A stretch of DNA of 64,000 bases from contig CBDEUL010000010.1 of the NCBI GenBank assembly GCA_965243265.1, positions 186,001 to 250,000 on the forward strand. The letters are read 5' to 3'. A program made the position numbers and the translations under genes. The notes below the pieces were generated by a model. That model did not search any database. It worked only from the letters and a program-made list of their open reading frames with translations, and was not told the DNA's origin. Source of the stretch: Flavicella sp965243265. GTDB lineage: Bacteria; Bacteroidota; Bacteroidia; Flavobacteriales; Flavobacteriaceae. Positions 50,761 to 57,791 of the stretch are shown piece by piece (position 1 is the first letter of the stretch; each line of letters opens with the position of its first letter).

Positions 50761-51984
50761 TTAAAGAGCCGAAACACTGGTTTTAAAATCGGAACTGTAA
50801 AAATTTTCAGTAACTATTTTTTTTATTCTACCGTTAAGGTAGTTTATGGCATTATAGCTAGTGTGTTCTAGTATAATAACCACCAGTTCCTCTTCAGGGT
50901 ATTGTGTAAGTGAGGTGCTAAAACCATTCCATTTACCATGGTGGTAAATAATAGGTTCCTTTTTATCATCCAATCTAAAGCCAAAACCATAAGGTACTTT
51001 TCTACCATATTTTGTTTCTCCAGCAGCATACATACGTGCTACATTTTCTTTAGAGATAATTTTACCACTGTTTAAACCAACAATCCATTTGCATAAATCT
51101 TCAGAAGTTGTATATACATTTTTATCACCCACAACACCATCGTTTACTGTAGCACCTATTTTTAAATGTCGCCATCCTCTATAAAGACGGTACCCATATA
51201 ATTGATTCGCCTTTAGTGTGTCGTTTTTACAGCTGTACACAAAAGAGTTGTCCATTGCCAAAGGAGTAAAAATATTCTCATTAAGAAAATTACTAAAATT
51301 ACTTCCACTAATTTTTTCAACAATAGAAGCTAAAACAAAGTACCCTGTATTAGAATAGTCAAAATTTCTACCAGGTTTAAAAAAGCTATACACATTGCTT
51401 TTTTCTAACAAGTCCATCATTTCCATATTAGAAGGAGCTTCTTTTTTATCCCATTGATGTTCTGCCACCCAAAAATATTTTGGCAATCCAGAGGTGTGGT
51501 TTAACAAATGTTTGATGGTAATGTTTTTATAAGGAAAATTAGGGAAGTATTTATTAATAGTATCTGTAAGTTGAAGCTGATTTCGTTCATACAAAATCAT
51601 AATTGCTGCAGCGGTAAATTGCTTACTAACAGAAGCTAATTGGAATATTGAACTACTATCTAATTTTGTTTTTTTTCTAAAATCGGCATATCCAACATGG
51701 TTGTTATAGAGTATTTTATTGTTTTTGGCTACTAATATAGAACCGTGAAAATCATGCCTTTTATTAATACGACTTAAAAGAGAATCTAATTTATGGTCTA
51801 TTTTTTTAGTAGTTTCTGCTGGATGCTTTTCTACAGTAAAAGGCTTCTCCTTTTCTAAATCAGCAGGAGGGATAGCCGTTGAGGTTGTTTCTATAGGAGC
51901 TGGTGTTGGTTCAGAAAAAAACTGAAAACCCTTGATAATTCCAACAGTGAGAATAAGTACTATGTATTTAATATATTTTTTCAA
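50761..51984 (-). CDS. Serine hydrolase (beta-lactamase/class C family)
   Basis: The 407-residue protein has an N-terminal membrane anchor (residues 4-20), a linker and a class C-type serine hydrolase domain: the nucleophile motif SVSKQFTA (SxxK), YSNTGY (YxN) and the HHGKWNG region as third motif. It may be a D,D-peptidase-like or esterase-like enzyme of the periplasm. It is a single-gene unit. Confidence 0.85.
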   Translation of the reverse strand: MKKYIKYIVLILTVGIIKGFQFFSEPTPAPIETTSTAIPPADLEKEKPFTVEKHPAETTKKIDHKLDSLLSRINKRHDFHGSILVAKNNKILYNNHVGYADFRKKTKLDSSSIFQLASVSKQFTAAAIMILYERNQLQLTDTINKYFPNFPYKNITIKHLLNHTSGLPKYFWVAEHQWDKKEAPSNMEMMDLLEKSNVYSFFKPGRNFDYSNTGYFVLASIVEKISGSNFSNFLNENIFTPLAMDNSFVYSCKNDTLKANQLYGYRLYRGWRHLKIGATVNDGVVGDKNVYTTSEDLCKWIVGLNSGKIISKENVARMYAAGETKYGRKVPYGFGFRLDDKKEPIIYHHGKWNGFSTSLTQYPEEELVVIILEHTSYNAINYLNGRIKKIVTENFYSSDFKTSVSAL

Positions 51985-52149
51985 ACAGACTTTTAACTAG
52001 AAGTATTGTGTAGGTGTTTATACCTGTAAATACATTTTTAAAAATGCAAATTTATTAAAACTTTGTCATTTAGAGGTAAACTATCTGTAATTCAGAATTT
52101 TTCTATTTATGGTGAGTTGTGTAAAAGCCTTGTTTTTACAGTTGATAAT

Positions 52150-52343
52150 AAAAAAAGAGAGCTCTTTTGGAGCTCCCTTTCTAAATAGCGAACTATTTAT
52201 AACACTTAGGGATCTGGCGTATGCGTTTTATGGACGATTATATGTCAACTAGGTGAATTTTTAAGTTTTTGAAATCAGGTAACTGAACGTGTTAAAAATA
52301 TATTTCTTTCTAAAAATGATGGAATACTATTCGGTGTTATTAC
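52150..52343 (-). ncRNA. Candidate structured small RNA of about 195 nt
   Basis: On the minus strand TACCTTTG (52355-52348) is an exact -7 element, placing the RNA start near 52343. AUAACAC close to the 5' end (52340-52334) pairs with GUGUUAU (52205-52199), closing the molecule. Inside, AUUUUUAA pairs with UUAAAAAU around a nested UCAG-UUAC-CUGA hairpin. Near the 3' end UAAAUAG-UUCG-CUAUUUA (52199-52182) is a stem with a UUCG loop, followed by a GAGCTC-type terminator stem (52157-52180) with a T run. Size and closed-rod layout recall 6S RNA, but no sequence relation is claimed. Confidence 0.5.
52152..52180 (-). terminator. Terminator of the candidate small RNA
   Basis: On the minus strand AAAGGGAGCTC pairs with GAGCTCTCTTT (one mismatch) around CAAAA, followed by seven T. 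No protein gene lies in front of it on this strand, so it needs another transcript to explain it. Confidence 0.65.
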
Positions 52344-52480
52344 GATGCAAAGGTATAATGTTGATGGGGTTAAGTGTTTGTTTTTGTGTTGTTTAACTTT
52401 AGTTTGTGATAGTTTAAGTATTTGTTAACATTCCCTGTTTTAAAAGGAGGGGGAATAAAGTTTTTGGGGGATAATTTTTT

Positions 52481-52488
52481 TATATTTG
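52481..52488 (+). promoter_or_regulatory. -7 element of kdsB
   Basis: TATATTTG, exact TAnnTTTG, 44 bases before ATG 52533. A TTTG upstream is at too short a spacing to count as a clear -33 element. Confidence 0.5.
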
Positions 52489-52532
52489 AAAAACAAACAA
52501 CATGTGTTGCTTTGTAAATTAAGAGACTAGAA

Positions 52533-53261
52533 ATGAAAGTAATTGCAATGATTCCTGCACGATTTGAAGCTTCGCGCTTTCCAGGAAAATTAATGAAAGA
52601 TTTGGCAGGAAAACCTGTAATTGTACGCACCTATGAGGCAACTAAAAACACCAATTTATTTGACGATGTATATGTAATTACAGATAGTGAAGTTTTAAAA
52701 GAAGCTGTAGAATCTTATGGAGGAAAAGTAATTATGAGTTTAAAAGAACACGATTGTGGTTCTGATAGAATTGCTGAAGCTGCCAAAAATTTGGATGTAG
52801 ATATTGTTGTAAATGTTCAAGGAGACGAGCCTTTTACCAGAAAAGAACCGTTGCAAGATTTGATTGCAGTTTTTAAGGAAGATCCAGAAGCAAAAATAGA
52901 TTTGGCTTCTTTGGTACACCCCATGACGGAGTGGGAAGAGATAGAAAATCCGAACAATGTAAAAGTGGTTATGGGTACGGATAATTGTGTAATGTACTTC
53001 TCAAGATCACCCATACCATACCCGAGAGACAAAGAAATTGCTACTAATTATTTTAAGCACATAGGGGTTTATGCCTTTAGAAAATCAGCTCTATTGGCTT
53101 TTACAGAAATGCCGATGCAGCAAAATGAAGCAACTGAAAAGTTAGAGGGAATTCGATTTTTAGAATATGGGAAAAAAATTAAAATGGTAGAAACTCCTTA
53201 CAAAGTAATAGGTATTGATACACCTGAAGATTTAGTGATGGCAAATAAATTATGGAAATAA
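52533..53261 (+). CDS. kdsB: 3-deoxy-manno-octulosonate cytidylyltransferase (KdsB)
   Basis: The 242-residue protein begins MKVIAMIPARFEASRFPGKLMKDLAGKPVIVRTYE, the nucleotide-binding motif of CMP-KDO synthetase. Further motifs are DVYVITDSEVL, HDCGSDRIAEAA, VNVQGDEPF, YFSRSPIPYPRD and KHIGVYAFRKSAL. It activates KDO with CTP for lipopolysaccharide core synthesis in the cytoplasm. The following HAD gene overlaps by 10 bases. Confidence 0.95.
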   Translation: MKVIAMIPARFEASRFPGKLMKDLAGKPVIVRTYEATKNTNLFDDVYVITDSEVLKEAVESYGGKVIMSLKEHDCGSDRIAEAAKNLDVDIVVNVQGDEPFTRKEPLQDLIAVFKEDPEAKIDLASLVHPMTEWEEIENPNNVKVVMGTDNCVMYFSRSPIPYPRDKEIATNYFKHIGVYAFRKSALLAFTEMPMQQNEATEKLEGIRFLEYGKKIKMVETPYKVIGIDTPEDLVMANKLWK

Positions 53262-53953
53262 AAAATAAGAACATAAAAGTGGTTGCTTTTGATGCCGATG
53301 ATACACTTTGGGTAAATGAACCCTATTTTAGGGAGGCAGAAGCAAAAGTAGCCAAGTTGTTATCGGTTTATGAAACAGAAAATAAAATAGCCCAAGAGCT
53401 GTATAAGATAGAAATCAAAAATTTATCCTATTACGGATACGGGGTAAAGGGTTTTGTGCTTTCTATGGTTGAATTGGCTTTAAACCTATCTAATCATCAA
53501 GTATCACCTCAAGTTATAGAGGCTATTTTAGATATAGGAAAAGAAATGTTAGAAAAACCTATAGAATTACTTTCAGGAGTAAAAGAAACACTTGCGAGCT
53601 TAAAAGGTAACTATAAATTAATTGTAGCCACCAAAGGAGATTTACTAGATCAAGAGCGAAAATTACAAAAATCGGGACTATTAGATTTTTTTCACCATGT
53701 AGAGGTAATGAGTGATAAAAAAGAGACAGATTATTTAAAAATAGTAAAACATTTAGATATTGATCCGTCAGAATTTTTAATGATAGGAAACTCTTTAAAG
53801 TCAGATGTATTACCTGTATTAAATATAGGAGCTTCTGCTATTCATATTCCTTTCCATACCACTTGGGAACATGAAAAAGTATCAAAAAAAGAATCGGAGA
53901 AAAGAGCTTATACGAGTTTAAATGAATTGAATGATTTATCAACATTTTTATAA
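53252..53953 (+). CDS. HAD family hydrolase
   Basis: The 233-residue protein has the HAD motifs: VVAFDADDTLW (motif I, DxDxT), VATKGD (motif II) and LMIGNSLKSDVLPVLNIG (motif IV). A cap domain lies between I and II. It is coupled to kdsB by a 10-base overlap. KDO pathways need a KDO-8-phosphate phosphatase, but this protein looks like the larger phosphoglycolate-phosphatase-like type and its substrate is open. Confidence 0.85.
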   Translation: MEIKNKNIKVVAFDADDTLWVNEPYFREAEAKVAKLLSVYETENKIAQELYKIEIKNLSYYGYGVKGFVLSMVELALNLSNHQVSPQVIEAILDIGKEMLEKPIELLSGVKETLASLKGNYKLIVATKGDLLDQERKLQKSGLLDFFHHVEVMSDKKETDYLKIVKHLDIDPSEFLMIGNSLKSDVLPVLNIGASAIHIPFHTTWEHEKVSKKESEKRAYTSLNELNDLSTFL

Positions 53954-53998
53954 AAAAAACTAAGTAGCAGACTATGGTATCTTTTGTAATAAATGATG

Positions 53999-54006
53999 TA
54001 AATTTG
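53999..54006 (+). promoter_or_regulatory. -7 element before the 54033 gene
   Basis: TAAATTTG, exact TAnnTTTG, 26 bases before ATG 54033. Confidence 0.5.
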
Positions 54007-54032
54007 TTAGAAATAAAACAAAAAATAAGAAG

Positions 54033-54299
54033 ATGGCATCAGTTAAAAATTTAAAAAAAGACATACACAATACATTAGGAGATCTTATTGAAGCTTGCTA
54101 TGTATGGGAGTTTGTAACAGAAAAACCAGATATTTCAAAATCTCAAGAAATCATTAATGAAGCAATTACTGCATTTGATAGTTTAATGGATAAAATCCAT
54201 ATCAAAGATGTAGAAAATCAAAAAGCACACTTTAAGTTAATAGCGTCAGAATTACAAGAAATTTCTGAAAATTTAACTGAAAAGATCAATAGCTTGTAA
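54033..54299 (+). CDS. Hypothetical helical protein
   Basis: The 88-residue protein is nearly all helical (KNLKKDIHNTLGDLIEACYVWEF; SQEIINEAITAFDSLMDKIHIKDVENQKAHFKLIASELQEISENL) and acidic. It has its own promoter element. No family name is recognised, though short proteins of this form are common in flavobacteria. Confidence 0.75.
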   Translation: MASVKNLKKDIHNTLGDLIEACYVWEFVTEKPDISKSQEIINEAITAFDSLMDKIHIKDVENQKAHFKLIASELQEISENLTEKINSL

Positions 54300-54409
54300 A
54301 AAAAATAAGCAGTCTGTTAAAGTCATTAAAAAGATTCTTTTTTAGGTTGTGTTTTTCTATTTTTGATGTAAATTGAAATGTAAAGAAAAAGAATAAAGAT
54401 TAATTAAAG

Positions 54410-54604
54410 ATGGCAAGAGAAGTATTTGATTATACAAAAACGGTTTTAAAAAAGGTAAGCTTTAATACTGAATTGTTTTGCAAGGAGGTAGAAAAAGCTG
54501 TAAGAAAATTATTACCGCACGAAATTGAAGAATTACGAATATGGTTAACAGAGTTTATAAGTAATAAACCAGAACTGTATCCTAGTTTGGCAATTGTTAA
54601 GTAA
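54410..54604 (+). CDS. Hypothetical small protein
   Basis: The 64-residue protein (MAREVFDYTKTVLKKVSFNT then ELFCKEVEKAVRKLLPHEIEELRIWLTEFI) is helical and followed directly by a strong terminator. No domain recognised. Compact gene structure with terminator supports a real gene. Confidence 0.75.
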   Translation: MAREVFDYTKTVLKKVSFNTELFCKEVEKAVRKLLPHEIEELRIWLTEFISNKPELYPSLAIVK

Positions 54605-54639
54605 AAAAAAAGAACTCAATTTTGAGTTCTTTTTTTTTG
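54605..54639 (+). terminator. Terminator after the 54410 gene
   Basis: AAAAGAACTCAA and TTGAGTTCTTTT form a hairpin around TT with long T run behind. It also lies at the end of the convergent LysR-type gene. Confidence 0.85.
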
Positions 54640-54641
54640 AA

Positions 54642-55583
54642 TTATTTTTTTTGCAGGGGGCTAATAATTTTTACATCATTAAAAGAAATAGCACCTCTAA
54701 CCAGACCGTCTATAGTTGTTTTTAATGCTTCAATGAGCTGCATTTTTAGTTGTGATTTATGATAAATAATACTCACTTCTCTGGCAGGGACAGGAGCTTC
54801 AAATTCTCGAAGAAATTTTTTATCAGCTTCATTAATATCTAAAGTATGTAGGTAAGGCAGTAAAGTCATTCCCAATTCATCTTTAGATAGTTTTATAAGC
54901 GTATCAAAACTTCCACTTTCTAAACGAAATGATTTGTTGTTTTTAGTTTTAAAAGAGCTGCAAATATTTAAAATACTCTCTTTAAAACAATGCCCGTCTT
55001 CTAAGAGGAGTAAATCATCTACTTCCAATTCATCCACTGTAATTTTATTTTTTTGAAACAGTTTATGACTTTCAGGTATAAAACCTACAAAAGGTTCATA
55101 ATACAAAGGTTTTTCTTTTATATGCTCATTTTCAAGGGGTGTAGCTGCAATTGCCATATCTATATGACCATCGGTTAGCTTTTTAACAATTTCTTCTGTT
55201 GTTAGTTCCTCAATATGTAAGTTTACTTTAGGATATGAAGTAGCGAATTTTTTTAGAAATAGGGGTAATAACGTAGGCATAATAGTAGGTATTATGGCTA
55301 TTTTAAATTCACCGCCTACAAATCCTTTTTGTTGATGTACAATGTCGTTAATTCTATTGCTCTCATCAACAATGGTTTTTGCTTGTTCTACTATTTTTAG
55401 TCCAATATCAGTAAGCTGAATAGGTTTTTTGGTACGGTTAAATATTTGAACGTCAAGCTCGTCTTCAAGTTTTTGAATTTGCATACTTAAAGTAGGCTGT
55501 GTAACAAAGCTATGTTCTGCAGCTATAGTGAAGTTTTGATGTTCTGCTACTGCTAAAATGTACTTTAATTGCGTAATTGTCAT
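54642..55583 (-). CDS. LysR family regulator (OxyR-like)
   Basis: The 313-residue protein has an N-terminal LysR winged helix (MTITQLKYILAVAEHQNFTIAAEHSFVTQPTLSMQIQKLEDEL) and a substrate-binding domain. Two cysteines, in EDGHCFKESILNICSSF (about residues 199 and 208), are placed as the redox pair of OxyR (CxxxxxxxxC), so peroxide sensing is likely. The classical targets (catalase, ahpC) are not in the window. Confidence 0.85.
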   Translation of the reverse strand: MTITQLKYILAVAEHQNFTIAAEHSFVTQPTLSMQIQKLEDELDVQIFNRTKKPIQLTDIGLKIVEQAKTIVDESNRINDIVHQQKGFVGGEFKIAIIPTIMPTLLPLFLKKFATSYPKVNLHIEELTTEEIVKKLTDGHIDMAIAATPLENEHIKEKPLYYEPFVGFIPESHKLFQKNKITVDELEVDDLLLLEDGHCFKESILNICSSFKTKNNKSFRLESGSFDTLIKLSKDELGMTLLPYLHTLDINEADKKFLREFEAPVPAREVSIIYHKSQLKMQLIEALKTTIDGLVRGAISFNDVKIISPLQKK

Positions 55584-55664
55584 TGTATAATATTTGATGA
55601 TAAATATACAGAAAACAATTAATTCTATTTATAGTACGGGATGTTTTTTTAAGAAAGAATATAC

Positions 55665-56474
55665 TTATGATTTCCAGAATTCACGCTCTTTATTTAAAGC
55701 GTCTTCTTGTTTTTTGTATTCTTCAACAGAGAGTACCTTTAAGAAAGAAGGATGCTGTTCAATAGCAAACTCTATTTGTTTTACAATATCGTCAAATGAA
55801 TCATTATCGTAATCAATATTCAAAGGTTTTTTGATCACCATTGTTTGCAAAACACCTCTCTTTTTAATGAGCAATCCTTTTTTATCAAAAGAACGTCTAA
55901 ACCCATCAATAACAATAGGAATAACAATAGGTTTGTAAGTTTTGATAATATGTGCAGTACCTCTTCTAATTGGGTTAAAAGGTTTTGTTGTTCCTTGAGG
56001 GAAGGTAATTACCCAGCCATCATTTAAAGCAGTTCCAATATTACTAATGTCAGACATTTTTACTTGTCTTTTTACATCTTTACCATCACTTCTCCAAGTA
56101 CGTTGTATAGATACTGACCCCATATAGGCGAAAATCTTAGGAAGAATTCCTGCTTTCATAGTTTCTGCCGCAGCTATATAATACATATTTAGTTTAGGAC
56201 TCCAAATATATCCAATGTTTTTAAGGCTGTCTACACGTCCTTTTAAAGCAGCATTGAACACGTGGTACATTGCAGCAACATCGGCAAAATAAGTTTGGTG
56301 ATTGGCTACAAAAAGAACATTTGTATCAGGTAAATCTCGAATAATTTCAGATCCTTCAATTTGAAGTTTATTAAACTTATTATAACGTTTGTGAGATATA
56401 ACTCCCACAAGTCTAATGAGCCATTTTTTTATAAATAAAATGTGACCAAAAGGATTTTTCTTAATAAGTTTCAT
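55665..56474 (-). CDS. 1-acylglycerol-3-phosphate acyltransferase-like (PlsC family)
   Basis: The 269-residue protein has the PlsC layout: ANHQTYFADVAAMYHVF as first block, then GSVSIQRTWRS, TFPQGTTKPFNPIRRGTAHI (the EGT/PEGTR-type block as PQGTT) and PIVIPIVIDGF. The usual HX4D reads here as His followed by five residues before Asp (HQTYFAD), which may be a branch feature. It likely acylates a phospholipid intermediate at the inner membrane. Confidence 0.8.
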   Translation of the reverse strand: MKLIKKNPFGHILFIKKWLIRLVGVISHKRYNKFNKLQIEGSEIIRDLPDTNVLFVANHQTYFADVAAMYHVFNAALKGRVDSLKNIGYIWSPKLNMYYIAAAETMKAGILPKIFAYMGSVSIQRTWRSDGKDVKRQVKMSDISNIGTALNDGWVITFPQGTTKPFNPIRRGTAHIIKTYKPIVIPIVIDGFRRSFDKKGLLIKKRGVLQTMVIKKPLNIDYDNDSFDDIVKQIEFAIEQHPSFLKVLSVEEYKKQEDALNKEREFWKS

Positions 56475-56526
56475 GATACGTAGTTCATTTTTTAATGCTC
56501 ACAAATTTACAAAAACTTATGGTACC

Positions 56527-57159
56527 TTAAAGGGAATTTAAGAGTTCTTTAATTTCACTGATAATCATAGCGGTAGCTCCCCAAACAATATGGTTTTTAA
56601 TATTGTAATGAGGAATTTTTATGTTTTTAGCGTAAGAGATGTCTTTATTTATATAGGTGATGGGAGTATTGTAAAGTAAGTCTTCTAAGCTGATTTCTAT
56701 AAGCTCTTCAACTTCATAATTTTTTGTAAAGTTGGGTGTTATATCGGTGCTTCCAATAAAGGGAGTTACCAAAAAGTTACTAGGAGGAATGTAGATATCC
56801 GAAATTTCTTTTAAAATGGTGATTTCTTTTTGTTGAATACCAATTTCTTCAAAACATTCTCTTTTTGCGGTTTCTGATAACGAGTTGTCGATTTTATCAA
56901 ATTTTCCACCAGGAAAACTTATTTGTGAGGCATGTGTGCCTTTGTAATTGGCTCTTAAGGTTAGTACCATATGGGTATTGTTATTTTTGTCAGGGTAAAA
57001 CAACGCCAATACAGCAGCTTTTCTAGGTTTTTTTGCTGATATGTTTTTTAAATTGGGGATTTCTCTAAACTCAGGAGCTAGTTTGTATTGGGCTTCATAA
57101 CCAATTAAATCGAGGTTTTTTAGAAGTTCTTTTTTTTTATCAAAAATATCAAAGTGCAT
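56527..57159 (-). CDS. NUDIX hydrolase (CoA pyrophosphatase-like)
   Basis: The 210-residue protein carries the Nudix box GGKFDKIDNSLSETAKRECFEEIG (G-x5-E-x7-REUxEExGU) and the upstream SQISFPGGK motif typical of CoA and ADP-ribose pyrophosphatases of the NudL type. It would hydrolyse CoA or related nucleotides. Confidence 0.85.
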   Translation of the reverse strand: MHFDIFDKKKELLKNLDLIGYEAQYKLAPEFREIPNLKNISAKKPRKAAVLALFYPDKNNNTHMVLTLRANYKGTHASQISFPGGKFDKIDNSLSETAKRECFEEIGIQQKEITILKEISDIYIPPSNFLVTPFIGSTDITPNFTKNYEVEELIEISLEDLLYNTPITYINKDISYAKNIKIPHYNIKNHIVWGATAMIISEIKELLNSL

Positions 57160-57184
57160 AAATTAAATTCTAATGTTGATAGTG

Positions 57185-57192
57185 TACTTTTG
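57185..57192 (+). promoter_or_regulatory. -7 element of the TlpA-like gene
   Basis: TACTTTTG, exact TAnnTTTG, 43 bases before ATG 57236. Confidence 0.5.
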
Positions 57193-57235
57193 TATTAAAA
57201 GTAGAGGTTTAAAATTTGTTTTAAAAGAATAATAG

Positions 57236-57784
57236 ATGAAGAAATTTTTATTTAAACATAAATCAGATATAGGGTTTGCCCTTTTAATAGTTGTTTTTTT
57301 AACGACACCTGCAAAGGAGTGGTTAATACGTGGATTTTCTTTTTCTCCATCGGTCAATGATTCTGTAGAAAATTTAACTACATATAATTGGTCTTTAAAA
57401 GGAATAGATGGAGAGCGTTTAGCGTTTAAAGATACACAGGGTAAAGTTGTTTTTGTAAACTTTTGGGCAACATGGTGTCCTCCATGTAGAGCTGAATTTC
57501 CAATGTTACAAAGTTTGTATAATGATTATAAGGATAAGGTAATTTTTATTTTTGTTACAAATGAAGATGCTAAAACGGTGGACGACTATTTTTCAAAGTC
57601 GGGTTATAACTTGCCTGTTTACAATAGTGTAAGTAATCCACCAGCACAGTTTTTAGAAAAAAATACAATTCCGGCTAGTTTTTTAATAGATAAAAAGGGA
57701 CAGATTGTAATTTCTAAATATGGAGCAGCCGATTGGAACAGCACTAAAACAAGAAAAATAATAGACGAATTATTACAAGAATAA
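57236..57784 (+). CDS. TlpA-like thioredoxin family protein
   Basis: The 182-residue protein has an N-terminal membrane anchor (residues 10-28, FALLIVVFLTTPAKEW) and a thioredoxin fold with the active site VNFWATWCPPCRAEFPML (CPPC), and IPASFLIDKKGQIV later on. It reduces disulfides in the periplasm, for example in cytochrome c maturation. It is a single gene convergent with the large dehydrogenase. Confidence 0.9.
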   Translation: MKKFLFKHKSDIGFALLIVVFLTTPAKEWLIRGFSFSPSVNDSVENLTTYNWSLKGIDGERLAFKDTQGKVVFVNFWATWCPPCRAEFPMLQSLYNDYKDKVIFIFVTNEDAKTVDDYFSKSGYNLPVYNSVSNPPAQFLEKNTIPASFLIDKKGQIVISKYGAADWNSTKTRKIIDELLQE

Positions 57785-57791
57785 TTTAAGT

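Larger units (their letters stand above)
51985..52532. other. Intergenic region with candidate small RNA and kdsB promoter
   Basis: No protein-coding sequence is apparent in 548 bases. On the minus strand between about 52343 and 52150 a structured RNA is predicted, see its own entry. On the plus strand TATATTTG (52481-52488) is a likely promoter element for kdsB. The rest (51985-52140) shows nothing beyond the upstream region of the serine hydrolase. Confidence 0.6.

Noticed and set aside
52236..52252. TTGACA directly followed by TATAAT on the minus strand inside the small RNA.
   Set aside because: The two hexamers have no spacer, and this organism uses TAnnTTTG elements, so it is not a promoter.
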